Assembly: GCA_037045455.1 (NCBI GenBank)
Contig: JBAOIN010000003.1
Coordinates: forward strand, 1 to 64,000
Reading direction: 5' to 3'
Length of the DNA: 64,000 nt
Source of the DNA: JADKAV01 sp037045455
Lineage (GTDB): Bacteria > Actinomycetota > Actinomycetes > S36-B12 > UBA10799
The stretch's first letter is position 1. The number at the start of each line of letters is the position of its first letter. This document shows positions 27,705-36,957 of the stretch, one piece after another. The notes below the pieces were generated by a model. It was not told the origin of the DNA. It made no database searches and saw only the letters and a list, made by a program, of their open reading frames with translations. The translations under genes and the position numbers were made by a program.

Positions 27705-28772
27705 GTGTTCGACCGGGTCACCGCCCTCGTCGAGGAGCTGCACGACCTCGAGTCGCAACTGGCCGATCCCGCTCTGCATTCCGATCCGGCGCGTGCGCGC
27801 GTGGTCGGCAAGCGGCATGCCCAGTTGCGCCCGGTCGTGGCGACCTACGAGCGCTGGGTGACCCTGGGCGAGGACGAGCAGGCCGCGCGGGAACTCGCGG
27901 AGGCTGACCCGGCGTTCGCCGCCGAGGCCGAGGAGCTGGCCGCCGAACGCGAGCAGGTCGCCGAGAAGCTGAGCAGCTTGCTCGTGCCCCGCGATCCGCT
28001 CGATGACTCCGACGCGATCTTGGAGATCAAGGCGGGGGAGGGCGGCGACGAGTCCGCGTTGTTCGCGGGTGACCTGTTGCGCATGTACGAGCGCTATGCC
28101 GCCGTGCGTGGCTGGCGCTTCGAGGTCATCGATCTTGAGGAGACCAACCTCGGTGGGGTCAAGGACGCCACGGTGTCGGTCAAGGCGAAAGGCCAGACCG
28201 AAACCGACGAACTGCCCTTCGCGCGGCTGAAGTTCGAGGCCGGCGTGCACCGCGTTCAGCGAGTTCCGGTGACTGAGTCGCAGGGCCGCATCCACACATC
28301 GGCGGCCGGCGTGCTCATCTATCCCGAGACTGAGGACGTCGAGATCACCATCGACCCCAACGATCTGCGGATCGACGTGTACCGCTCGTCGGGCCCTGGC
28401 GGCCAGAGCGTGAACACCACCGACTCGGCCGTGCGGATCACCCACCTGCCGACCGGCGTGGTGGTCTCGTGCCAGAACGAGAAGTCCCAATTGCAGAACA
28501 AGGAACAGGCAATGCGGATCCTGCGCGCCCGACTCGTGGCTTTGGCCGAGGAGGAGAAGGCCGCCGAGGCCGCCGCCACCCGCAAGGAACAGGTCCGCAC
28601 GGTCGACCGCTCGGAGCGTATCCGCACCTACAACTTCCCGGAGAATCGGATCTCCGACCACCGCACCGGATTCAAGGCCTACAACCTCGACCAGGTGCTG
28701 TCCGGGGAACTGGACCCCGTGATCCAGTCCTGCTTGGACGCCGATCTGCAGGCCCGGCTGGAATCGGCGTGA
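27705..28772 (+). CDS. prfA: Peptide chain release factor 1
   Basis: 355 residues. It recognises UAA/UAG and releases the peptide. The catalytic GGQ is in SSGPGGQSVNTTDSAVRITH near residue 231. Family motifs KAGEGGDESALFA and GVHRVQRVPVTE are intact. The GTG start abuts the rpmE stop. The stop overlaps the prmC GTG (GTGA), fitting PrmC being the enzyme that methylates this GGQ glutamine. Confidence 0.97.
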   Translation: MFDRVTALVEELHDLESQLADPALHSDPARARVVGKRHAQLRPVVATYERWVTLGEDEQAARELAEADPAFAAEAEELAAEREQVAEKLSSLLVPRDPLDDSDAILEIKAGEGGDESALFAGDLLRMYERYAAVRGWRFEVIDLEETNLGGVKDATVSVKAKGQTETDELPFARLKFEAGVHRVQRVPVTESQGRIHTSAAGVLIYPETEDVEITIDPNDLRIDVYRSSGPGGQSVNTTDSAVRITHLPTGVVVSCQNEKSQLQNKEQAMRILRARLVALAEEEKAAEAAATRKEQVRTVDRSERIRTYNFPENRISDHRTGFKAYNLDQVLSGELDPVIQSCLDADLQARLESA

Positions 28773-29587
28773 CGTTGCGCCGGGAGGTTGCCGCGCGCTT
28801 GCAGGCCGCCGGTGTGCCGTCGCCGGATGCCGATGCCGCCGCGCTGATCGCCTTTGTCGCGGGAAGCCGCGCGTTCGACCCCCGTTTGGACGCCGAGCAG
28901 CAACAACAGCTCGAAGCGCTGGTGGTTCGGCGCTGCGCGCGGGAGCCGCTGCAGCACCTGACGGGAGTCGCCGGGTTCCGGTATCTCGACATCGAGGTCG
29001 GGCCCGGAGTGTTCGTGCCCAGACCGGAGACCGAAGTCCTCGTCGACGTCGCCCTGCAAGAACCGTTCGAGAGTGCGATCGACCTGTGTACCGGTTCGGG
29101 GGCTATTGCGCTCGCGCTGGCCACGGAGGCCGGCGCGAAAGTCACTGGCGTCGAGATGCAGGAGCAGGCCTTCGCGTGGGCGCAGCGCAACGCCAAGGGC
29201 CGGATCGCCCTGCTGCGGGCTGATGTGTGCCAACCGCTGGATCTGTCGCCGGTCGATCTCGTGGTCAGCAATCCGCCGTACATCCCGCAGGCGATGGTCC
29301 CGCGCGACCCCGAGGTGGCCAAACACGATCCCAAACTCGCTCTGTACGGCGGCGAGGACGGCATGCAGGTGATCCGCTGTGTCGTGGCGCGGGCCCGTGA
29401 GCTGCTCAAGGCGGGTGGCCGCTTGCTGATCGAGCACGGGGAACACCAGGCGCCTGACGTGCGTGCGCTGCTCGGCGGTTTCGAGCAGGTGCAGACCTGG
29501 CAGGATCTCACCGGACGCGATCGCGTCACCGGTGGCCGCTATGTATTCCCAGGTCGGGCGGCGGAATCGCTCCGATACTCCAACTAG
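28769..29587 (+). CDS. prmC: Release factor glutamine methyltransferase
   Basis: 272 residues. An SAM-dependent methyltransferase acting on the GGQ glutamine of release factors. The N-terminal helical domain (REPLQHLTGVAGFRYLDIEV, PRPETEVLVD) precedes the SAM site DLCTGSGAIALALA and the catalytic NPPYIP near residue 168. Usual actinobacterial order would be followed by a sua5-like gene; here a maltose-type transporter intervenes. Confidence 0.96.
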   Translation: MTLRREVAARLQAAGVPSPDADAAALIAFVAGSRAFDPRLDAEQQQQLEALVVRRCAREPLQHLTGVAGFRYLDIEVGPGVFVPRPETEVLVDVALQEPFESAIDLCTGSGAIALALATEAGAKVTGVEMQEQAFAWAQRNAKGRIALLRADVCQPLDLSPVDLVVSNPPYIPQAMVPRDPEVAKHDPKLALYGGEDGMQVIRCVVARARELLKAGGRLLIEHGEHQAPDVRALLGGFEQVQTWQDLTGRDRVTGGRYVFPGRAAESLRYSN

Positions 29588-29588
29588 G

Positions 29589-29605
29589 GCTGTTACGCCA
29601 ACAGC
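29589..29605 (+). promoter_or_regulatory. Possible operator upstream of malF
   Basis: GCTGTT-ACGCC-AACAGC, two perfect 6-bp arms around 5 bases, in the 54-bp gap before the transporter operon. The position suits a LacI-type sugar repressor, but no regulator gene is nearby. Confidence 0.35.
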
Positions 29606-29641
29606 AGGCGTTTCAGACACAGTTTGCGGTAGAAGGGCCCT

Positions 29642-31273
29642 GTGAGCACCGCACAAGCCAGCGAGCCAGAGCTGGCGGAGGGTAAGAGCCCCCTCGGACG
29701 GATGCCGAGCGGGGGTTTTGGCGCCTGGGGCGTCAAACTCGTCCTGCTGGGTCTGCTGGATGCCCTGGGAATCCTGGCCGTCGTCAAGTGCTATGCCTCG
29801 GGCTGGTGGCTGGCGGTCGGGTTCCTGGTGATCGTCCTGGTGGCCGCCAACATCGTGTACTTCCGCAAGGGCGGGCTGCCGTGGAAGTACCTGCTGCCCG
29901 GTGTGGTGTTCCTGATCGCGTTCCAGCTCTACCCGGCCGGCTACACGTTCTATGCGTCGTTCACCAACCTCGGCACCGGACATCTGATCTCTCAGGAGGA
30001 CGCCCGGGCCTCGATCGTCGTGCAGAACGAGAAGCCTGTGGACGGTTCGCCGAGTTTCGTGGTGCGGCCCATCGAGTCCGGCGGGAAGATCAGCATGCTG
30101 ATCACTGACCCGGACACAGGTCAGGCGTTGATCGGCACGATCGAAGGGGCCACCCCTGCCCCGGATGCCGTGATCGAGGGCGGCACCGCGGTCTCAGCGC
30201 CTGGGTACAACACGCTCAACCTCGGCGCACTGGCCGGCGACCCGGCCCTGGACCAGCAGTGGCAGGATCTGGCAGTGCCCTGGCAGGACACCGGCTACAA
30301 CCTGCGGCCCTCCAGCCCGACCCGGGCCGGCCTGCGGCAGTCGCAGGTGACCTACGACCCGCAGAATGACACGTTCACCGACATCGAGTCCGGGGCCGTG
30401 TACACGGCAAACCAGGAAGTGGGTCTGTACACGACCGACACGTTCGATCAGGATGCCGGACAGTCCCGGGCCAACGAGGGCCAGTTCCTCACCCCGGGCT
30501 GGCCGGTCAACGTGGGGCTGGACAACTACTCGACGGTGCTGACCGACCCCGGCGTCCGAGCCAACTTCCTGCCGATCCTGATTTGGTCCTTCGTGTTCGC
30601 GATCGGCACGGTCATCATGCAGTTCGCCTTCGGGCTGCTGCTGGCCATGGTCATGTCGAACGAGAAGATGCGCGGCCAGAAGTTCTACCGGTTGGCGCTG
30701 ATCCTGCCCTACGTGTTGCCCATCTTCATGAGCGCACTGGTCTGGCGGGGGATGCTCAACACCGACTTCGGGATCGTCAACCAGATTTTGGGTGTTCGCA
30801 TCGACTGGCTGGGCAATGGCACGCTGGCCAAGTTCTGTGTGTTGGTCGTCAATCTGTGGATCGGGTACGCCTACATGTTGCTCGTGGTCACGGGCGCGCT
30901 GACCGCGATCCCGAACGACCTCAAGGAAGCCGCGTTCGTGGACGGGGCCAGCGGGTTCCGGGCATTCCGCACGGTGATCCTGCCGCTGTTGATGGTGGCC
31001 GTGTCCCCGTTGCTGATCGCGTCGTTCTCGTTCAACTTCAACAACTTCACGCTGATCCAGCTGCTCACCGGAGGTGGTCCGTTCGAGGGCTCGCCCATCC
31101 AGGGCGGTCAGACCGACCTGCTCATCAACTACACCTACCGGCTCGCGTTCGGCACCAACGAGCAACTCCTGGGCTTCGCCTCGGCCATCTCGATGATCAT
31201 CTTCGTGATCGTCGCGGCGGTCTCCGCGTACAGCTTCCGGCTCACCCGACGGCTTGAGGAGATCAAGGGATGA
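29642..31273 (+). CDS. malF: Maltose/maltodextrin-type ABC transporter permease MalF
   Basis: 543 residues. Two N-terminal membrane segments and another at 75-95 precede a periplasmic-side loop of about 200 residues (residues 105-290), as in MalF but not in short sugar permeases. The C-terminal half has six membrane segments and the EAA loop (LKEAAFVDGASGFRAFRTVI). It forms the channel with MalG. First gene of malF-malG-ATPase-malE; stop overlaps malG (ATGA). The substrate class is inferred from the MalF layout. Confidence 0.9.
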   Translation: MSTAQASEPELAEGKSPLGRMPSGGFGAWGVKLVLLGLLDALGILAVVKCYASGWWLAVGFLVIVLVAANIVYFRKGGLPWKYLLPGVVFLIAFQLYPAGYTFYASFTNLGTGHLISQEDARASIVVQNEKPVDGSPSFVVRPIESGGKISMLITDPDTGQALIGTIEGATPAPDAVIEGGTAVSAPGYNTLNLGALAGDPALDQQWQDLAVPWQDTGYNLRPSSPTRAGLRQSQVTYDPQNDTFTDIESGAVYTANQEVGLYTTDTFDQDAGQSRANEGQFLTPGWPVNVGLDNYSTVLTDPGVRANFLPILIWSFVFAIGTVIMQFAFGLLLAMVMSNEKMRGQKFYRLALILPYVLPIFMSALVWRGMLNTDFGIVNQILGVRIDWLGNGTLAKFCVLVVNLWIGYAYMLLVVTGALTAIPNDLKEAAFVDGASGFRAFRTVILPLLMVAVSPLLIASFSFNFNNFTLIQLLTGGGPFEGSPIQGGQTDLLINYTYRLAFGTNEQLLGFASAISMIIFVIVAAVSAYSFRLTRRLEEIKG

Positions 31274-32208
31274 CTGCCGACACTGCTGACACTGAACTGC
31301 GCGCGGCTCCCCGGATGAGTTTCGGGAGGTGGGCCAAGACGCTCGGCTGGCGCCACGCGATCGTCATCCTGGCCGTCCTGTTCGCCCTGCTGCCCGTGAC
31401 CTACATCATCGGCGTGGCCCTGAACCCGGTGGGTTCGCTGTCCTCGTCGTGCTCGCCCAACAAGAGTGGTCTCGAAGCGCTGGGGTGCATGATCATCCCC
31501 TCCACCGTGAGTTTCGACAACTTCACCGCGATCTTCAGTGACCCGCGGCTGCCGTACGGCGTGTGGTTCAAGAACTCGGTGACCATTGCGGTGATCGGCG
31601 CGACACTGTCCACGGCCATGTCCGCGGCTGCCGCGTTCGCGTTCAGCCGGATGCGCTTCACCGGCCGCCGGCCCGGCCTGCTCGCGCTGGTGCTGCTGCA
31701 GATGTTCCCGCAGATCCTGGCGATCACCGCGATCTTCATCCTGATGACCAAGATCGGCGAGGTCTTCCCGGCATTGGGTATCGGGACGACAACGGGGCTG
31801 ATCCTGATCTACCTGGGTGGCTCACTGGGTGTGAACACCTACCTGGTGAAGGGCTTCTTCGACACCATCCCGGTGGAGATCGACGAGTCGGCAAAGATCG
31901 ACGGAGCCAGCCATGTCCGGATCTTCTTCACGCTGATCCTGCGACTGGGCGCGCCGATCCTGGTGGTCGCCTTCTTCGTGACGTTCACGTTCATTTTCAA
32001 CGAACTCGCAATCGCGGGAACCCTGCTGCCGAACACCTCCAACACGACGCTGGCGGTCGGGATGCAGACCTACGTATCAGGCAACCTGCAGGAGTGGGGG
32101 CTGTTCGCAGCCGGGGCGCTGCTCGCGGCGCTACCCATGATCGCGGTGTTCGCGGTGGCTCAGAAGCACCTGGTCACCGGTATGACGGCCGGCGCGGTCA
32201 AGGGCTAG
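31270..32208 (+). CDS. malG: Maltose/maltodextrin-type ABC transporter permease MalG
   Basis: 312 residues with six membrane segments. The EAA loop is EIDESAKIDGASHVRIFFTL. Residues 55-85 form an extracytoplasmic loop with two Cys (SSSCSPNKSGLEALGCM). The C-terminus TGMTAGAVKG matches MalG, whose tail reaches the ATPase. ATG overlaps the malF stop. Confidence 0.92.
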   Translation: MTADTADTELRAAPRMSFGRWAKTLGWRHAIVILAVLFALLPVTYIIGVALNPVGSLSSSCSPNKSGLEALGCMIIPSTVSFDNFTAIFSDPRLPYGVWFKNSVTIAVIGATLSTAMSAAAAFAFSRMRFTGRRPGLLALVLLQMFPQILAITAIFILMTKIGEVFPALGIGTTTGLILIYLGGSLGVNTYLVKGFFDTIPVEIDESAKIDGASHVRIFFTLILRLGAPILVVAFFVTFTFIFNELAIAGTLLPNTSNTTLAVGMQTYVSGNLQEWGLFAAGALLAALPMIAVFAVAQKHLVTGMTAGAVKG

Positions 32209-32225
32209 GACGAAAGGGCAGGGGC

Positions 32226-33410
32226 ATGGCAAAGGTCTCCTTCGAGAACGTGGAGAAGAAGTACCCCAACGGCTTCCACGCGGTGCAGGACCTGAACCTC
32301 GAGATCGCCGACGGCGAGTTCCTCGTCCTCGTGGGGCCGTCTGGGTGCGGCAAGTCGACGGCACTGCGGATGATCGCCGGACTGGAGGACATCTCCAGCG
32401 GCAAGCTGCTCATCGGTGACCGGGTCGTCAACGACCTGCCGCCGCAGGACCGGGACATCGCGATGGTGTTCCAGTCCTACGCGCTCTACCCCCACCTGTC
32501 GGTGGCCGACAACATCGCCTACGGCCTGAAGATCCGCAAGATGGCCAAGGATGAGATCGCGGCCCGCATCAAGCGCGCATCCGACATGCTCGAGCTCGGA
32601 CCCTACCTGGATCGCAAGCCGGCCCAGTTGTCCGGCGGGCAGCGCCAGCGCGTGGCGATGGGCCGGGCGATCGTGCGGGACCCGGCTGTGTTCCTGATGG
32701 ACGAGCCGCTGTCCAACCTCGACGCCAAGTTGCGTGTGCAGATGCGTTCGGAGATCTCCGCGGTCGTGCACGGGTTGGGAACGACGACCGTCTACGTGAC
32801 GCACGACCAGGTCGAAGCCATGACGATGGGTGACCGGATGGCCGTGATGAAGGCGGGCATCCTGAACCAGGTCGGGGCGCCACAAGAGGTTTACGACCAC
32901 CCCGACAACATCTTCGTCGCGCAGTTCGTCGGTTCTCCACCCATGAACCTCGTGATGGGCACGGTGAGCGCTGACGGCAAATCGGTGCGGGTGGGCGAGA
33001 ACGACGTGGCCATTCCGGAGGCGGTGCTGGCCCAACGCCCGGCATTGCGCACCTACGGCGGCAAGAAGGTCGTGCTCGGCGTCCGCAGCGAGGACATGGA
33101 GGATGCCACGCTGCAACCCAATGCCCCCGCCGACCGCCGGATCCGCGGCGAGGTAGCGCTGGTGGAGGCCCTGGGATCGGAGATCGTGGTGCACTTCGGC
33201 TTCCCGGCCGAGCAGGTCGTCACCGACGACACGAAGCTCATGGCCGAGGAATCCGGTGAGAGTCTGCTGGACGCCGGTGACGAGGTGCGCTGGGTCGCCT
33301 CGTTCGCGCCGCGTTCGCGGGTACGTCGCGGTGACACCATCGAGATCGTGATCGACACCGAGCGGGTCCACTGGTTCGATCCGCAGACCAGCGCGGCGAT
33401 CCGGGACTGA
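32226..33410 (+). CDS. Sugar ABC transporter ATPase (MalK/MsmX/UgpC type)
   Basis: 394 residues. Walker A GPSGCGKSTALRM, Q-loop MVFQSYALYPHLSVADNIAY, signature LSGGQRQRVAMGRA, Walker B VFLMDEPLSNLDAKLR and H-loop VTHDQVEAMTMGDR. The C-terminal TOBE/regulatory domain after residue 240 is that of MalK-like carbohydrate ATPases. It starts 17 bp after malG with the ribosome site AAGGGCAGGGG. In the same operon as the permeases, so probably dedicated to them; such ATPases can also serve several transporters. Confidence 0.94.
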   Translation: MAKVSFENVEKKYPNGFHAVQDLNLEIADGEFLVLVGPSGCGKSTALRMIAGLEDISSGKLLIGDRVVNDLPPQDRDIAMVFQSYALYPHLSVADNIAYGLKIRKMAKDEIAARIKRASDMLELGPYLDRKPAQLSGGQRQRVAMGRAIVRDPAVFLMDEPLSNLDAKLRVQMRSEISAVVHGLGTTTVYVTHDQVEAMTMGDRMAVMKAGILNQVGAPQEVYDHPDNIFVAQFVGSPPMNLVMGTVSADGKSVRVGENDVAIPEAVLAQRPALRTYGGKKVVLGVRSEDMEDATLQPNAPADRRIRGEVALVEALGSEIVVHFGFPAEQVVTDDTKLMAEESGESLLDAGDEVRWVASFAPRSRVRRGDTIEIVIDTERVHWFDPQTSAAIRD

Positions 33411-33482
33411 CGGACGTGACTGACAGTAGGTTGAGAACGGCTGTTCTGCTTTGGGACAGGCGGAAACGGAAAAGGGGTAGAC

Positions 33483-34743
33483 ATGCGTAGAGGCAGTATT
33501 GGCAAAGGGTTGGCGCTGGCCGCCGCTCTGGCGTTGCCGTTCGGCTTGACGGCCTGCAGCAGCGACAGCGGATCCAGCGGCGGCAGTGGCGCTGCAGGCG
33601 TCGTCCGGCACGTCGCTGGTGATCTGGGCCGATGAGAAACGCGCCGAGCCGATCGGTCAGCTCGCGCAGACCTGGGGCGAGGAGAACGGCGTCGACGTCA
33701 AGGTCGAGCAGGTCAACTTCGACGGCATGAAGGATCAGTTCGTCCGGCAGGCCCCGCAGGGCCAGGGTCCCGACATCCTGCTGGGTGCCAACGACTGGGC
33801 GGGCGAATTCGTCGCAAGTGGTCTGGTCACCCCGATCGACCTGGGCTCCAGCAAGGACAGCTTCGTCGCGGCTTCGGTGAACGCCTTCACCATCGACGGG
33901 CAGACCTATGGTGTGCCGATCGCGACCGAGAACATCCTGCTCTTCCGCAACACCAAGCTCGCTCCGGACGCGCCGGCGTCCCTCAACGAGATGGGTGACA
34001 CGGGCTTGCAACTGAAGAAGGACGGCAAGACCCAGTACCCGGTCGGCCTGCAGGTCGGTGACGTCGGTGACGCCTACCACGCGTTCCCGTTCTTCTCCGC
34101 CGCCGGCGGCTATTTCTTCGGCGGTCCGGACGCTGAGGGCAACTACGACACCAGCGACCTGGGACTGACCAGCGAGGGTGGCATCGCCTGGGCGAACTAC
34201 TTCTCCGAGTGGGGCAAGAAGGGCATCGTGAAATCCACGTTCGTGGGTGACGACCTGACGAATGCCTGGTCACAGGGCAAGCTGCCGTACTGGATCACCG
34301 GTCCGTGGAACGCGGAGATCGTGGAGAAGGCCAGCGACAAGGTGCCGTTCAGCGCCGAAGGCCTGCCCACGTGGGACGGCTCGGACTCCCCGTCCATCCC
34401 GATCGTCGGCGCCCAGGGCTTCTACCTGAACCAGAGTTCGAAGAACACAACGACGGCTCAGGCCTTCCTGGATGCAACCATGAACACCGACTTCATGAAC
34501 AGCATCTTCCAGGCAGACCCGCGGCCGCCGGCGTGGAAGGACTCGCTGGCCGCAGCGCAGGACGACCCGATCATCAAGGCCGTCGCTGACTTCGGCGCCG
34601 ACGGGTTCCCGAACCTGCCGTACGCCGCGATGGGCCCGATGTACGAAGAGGTCGGCCTGGCCGAGAAGCGCATCCTCGACGGGTCCAACCCGCAGAAGAC
34701 CATGGAGGCCGCGCAGGCCAACGTGGAGAAGCGCATTCAGTAG
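33483..34743 (+). CDS. malE: Maltose-type sugar-binding lipoprotein (one frameshift)
   Basis: The substrate-binding part of the transporter. The ATG at 33483 follows an AAAAGGGG ribosome site and gives a lipoprotein signal peptide ending LTAC (Cys22), then a Ser/Gly linker. The frame breaks near 33593: deleting one g gives GAAASSGTSLVIWADE and joins the mature domain. That domain reads QAPQGQGPDILLGANDW, YGVPIATENILLFRNTKL and YWITGPWNAEIVEKA, as in family-1 sugar-binding proteins. Full length about 419 residues. A terminator follows. Confidence 0.9.
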
Positions 34744-34756
34744 TTGCAGCAACACG

Positions 34757-34789
34757 AAGTGCCCATCACCCGCGCGGTGGTGGGCACTT
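34757..34789 (+). terminator. Terminator hairpin after malE
   Basis: AAGTGCCCATCACC pairs with GGTGGTGGGCACTT around a 5-base loop, with one T-G wobble, then TTGCTGT. It lies 14 bp after the malE stop and closes the transporter operon. Confidence 0.8.
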
Positions 34790-34811
34790 TGCTGTATCCC
34801 GTTAGCCGCGT

Positions 34812-35423
34812 CTAACCGGGTTGCTCCAGGGCGGCCATGACGTCTCCAGCGCTGATTGCCCCTTCCCGGATCACCTCGACTCCGTGCCGCAGGTCGACCA
34901 CCGTGGACGCAAGCCCGCCGGGCAGTTCCCCACCGTCCAACCCGATCGAAACGCCGTCGGTCGTACAGGCAGCAAGCGAGGTGGGCAGGGGAGTGCCCGC
35001 ACCCGTGGCCGCGATCGGCCCGGTGGCCGCCACGAGTTCGAGCATCCACGGGTGCAGTGGCATCCGCAGCGCCACGGCGTCGGTGGTGCCGGCGCTCCAG
35101 GCCAGGCTCAACTGCGGTTTGCCGATCAGCGTCAACGGTCCCGGCCAGAAGCGACGAGCCAGGAGTTCGGCATCGCGGGGTACCCGGCCCCACAACGCAT
35201 GCATCGTTGTGCGCCGGTCGATGAACACGGGGATGGCAGTGCCGTCAGCGATCCCACGCACGTCGCGCAGCCGCTGCACGCCTGTGCCGAAAGCGTCGGT
35301 CACGATCGCGTAGTGGCTGTCTGCGGGGGCGGCGACCAGCCGGCCCGAGCGCATAGCCGTGACGGCGGCCCGGGTGCCTGCAGCACGCAGTTGCAGGTCG
35401 CCGCCGGGGTAGGTACGCATCAC
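34812..35423 (-). CDS. Sua5/YciO/YrdC-family protein (TsaC-like)
   Basis: 203 residues with the YrdC fold: RSGRLVAAPADSHYAIVTDA, ADGTAIPVFI, RFWPGPLTLIG and a C-terminal LDGGELPGGLASTVVDLR. The family makes threonylcarbamoyl-AMP for the t6A tRNA modification. However, the usual TETVYGLG is PADSHYAIV and the SAN motif is ATGAG here, so activity is uncertain; it may be a divergent paralogue. In actinobacteria it normally follows prmC on the same strand; here it is inverted and separated from it by the mal operon. Confidence 0.7.
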   Translation of the reverse strand: MMRTYPGGDLQLRAAGTRAAVTAMRSGRLVAAPADSHYAIVTDAFGTGVQRLRDVRGIADGTAIPVFIDRRTTMHALWGRVPRDAELLARRFWPGPLTLIGKPQLSLAWSAGTTDAVALRMPLHPWMLELVAATGPIAATGAGTPLPTSLAACTTDGVSIGLDGGELPGGLASTVVDLRHGVEVIREGAISAGDVMAALEQPG

Positions 35424-35533
35424 GGTGCCATTGTGTCGAACGCAGTTGGTAGATAACGAGACGTTGAGTGAGCGGTCCTCACCTGCGCGTTTGCTCTCAA
35501 GGCTGGAGCAGTCCCGAGTCCAGCAGCGTCTGA

Positions 35534-35592
35534 TTCACCGTTTGTGCTTTGTTGCACCGTTCCGATCGGTGCAAAACTGTCGCAACGGTGAA
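35534..35592. repeat. Family V palindrome, copy 1
   Basis: In the 260-bp gap between the divergent Sua5-like gene and glyA. The outer arms TTCACCGTT/AACGGTGAA are perfect, and an inner stem TTGCACCG/CGGTGCAA (35552-35574) is also perfect. The same outer arms occur at 58088-58131. The rest of the gap holds only the glyA -10 box. Confidence 0.7.
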
Positions 35593-35647
35593 ACCAAAGC
35601 GCCCAAGCACGCCGCGCGGCTTCATCAATGCCCGAACGGTCCGCGCG

Positions 35648-35653
35648 TACACT
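35648..35653 (+). promoter_or_regulatory. Probable -10 box of glyA
   Basis: TACACT in GCGTACACTTGCC, 31 bp before the ATG at 35685, with an AGGAG ribosome site between. It lies after the family V palindrome. Confidence 0.45.
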
Positions 35654-35684
35654 TGCCCCAAGACCGTTCGTCAGGAGCCCATCC

Positions 35685-36947
35685 ATGTCCAACGTCCCGT
35701 TCTGGGGTCCAGATTTCGCCATGCTCGAGGCCGAGGATCCGGACATCGCTGCCATCCTGCTCAGTGAGCTGGACCGCGCCCGCAGTGGTCTGCAACTGAT
35801 CGCCAGCGAGAACTTCACCAGTCCGGCAGTGCTCGCGGCGCTCGGCTCCACGCTGAGCAACAAGTACGCGGAGGGTTACCCTGGCCGGCGCTACTACGGG
35901 GGCTGCGCGGAGGTCGACAAGGCCGAGAACATCGGCATCGAGCGGGCCAAGGAACTGTTCGGCGCCGAGCACGCCAACCTGCAGCCGCACTCCGGAGCGT
36001 CGGCCAACATCGCCGTCTACGGCGCGTTCGTGAAACCCGGCGAGAAAGTGCTCGCCATGAGCCTGCCGCACGGCGGGCACCTGACCCACGGCACGAAGGT
36101 GTCGTTCTCGGGCAAGTGGTTCGAGGCGGTGCACTACGGCGTGAACACGGCGACCGAGGACATCGACTACGACCAGGTGCGCGACCTCGCACGTGAGCAC
36201 CAGCCCAAGATGATCATCTGCGGGGGCTCGGCCATCCCGCGGCTGATCGACTTCGCGGCGTTCCGGGAGATCGCCGACGAGGTGGGCGCAAAGCTCATGG
36301 TGGACGCGGCGCACTTCATCGGGCTGGTCGCGGGCAAGGCCATCCCCAGTCCGGTGCCGTATGCCGACGTCGTCACGTTCACGACCCACAAGGTCCTGCG
36401 CGGGCCGCGCGGCGGCATGATCATCACCACGGCCGAGCACGCGGCCGCGATCGACAAGGCCGTGTTCCCGATGATGCAGGGCGGTCCCCTCATGCATGCC
36501 GTGGCAGCCAAGGCCGTCGCGCTGAAGGAGGCCTCTACCCCGGCGTACCAGCAGTACGCCCGGGACGTCATCGAGAACGCCCAAGCCCTCACGGCGGCAC
36601 TGGAAGCCGAAGGGATGCGGGCCGTCACCGGGGGAACCGACACGCACCTGGCACTGCTGGACCTGCAGCCGCTGGGCGTGACCGGTGCCGAGGCCGAGCA
36701 GCGCTGTGACGCCGCTGGCATCGTGCTGAACAAGAACGCGATCCCGTTCGACCCGCAGCCGCCGAGTGTGGCCAGCGGTATCCGGGTGGGCTCGCCCAGT
36801 GTGACCACGCAAGGCATGGGGACCGCCCAGATGAAGGAGATCGCAGGGCTGATCGCGCGCGCCGTCACCGATCCCGCCGCGACAGAAGAGGTGCGGGCCG
36901 GCGTCGACGTCCTCGTGGAGCAGTTCCCGGCCTACCCGGTCGGCTGA
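35685..36947 (+). CDS. glyA: Serine hydroxymethyltransferase
   Basis: 420 residues. A PLP enzyme interconverting serine and glycine and feeding one-carbon units to tetrahydrofolate. The PLP lysine is in VVTFTTHKVLRGPRGGM; YAEGYPGRRYYGGC and LQPHSGASANIAVY are core motifs. The ATG at 35685 with AGGAG upstream is chosen over the ATG at 35628. Followed by the WecA-like gene after 10 bp. Confidence 0.97.
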   Translation: MSNVPFWGPDFAMLEAEDPDIAAILLSELDRARSGLQLIASENFTSPAVLAALGSTLSNKYAEGYPGRRYYGGCAEVDKAENIGIERAKELFGAEHANLQPHSGASANIAVYGAFVKPGEKVLAMSLPHGGHLTHGTKVSFSGKWFEAVHYGVNTATEDIDYDQVRDLAREHQPKMIICGGSAIPRLIDFAAFREIADEVGAKLMVDAAHFIGLVAGKAIPSPVPYADVVTFTTHKVLRGPRGGMIITTAEHAAAIDKAVFPMMQGGPLMHAVAAKAVALKEASTPAYQQYARDVIENAQALTAALEAEGMRAVTGGTDTHLALLDLQPLGVTGAEAEQRCDAAGIVLNKNAIPFDPQPPSVASGIRVGSPSVTTQGMGTAQMKEIAGLIARAVTDPAATEEVRAGVDVLVEQFPAYPVG

Positions 36948-36957
36948 CCGCGGCGCC

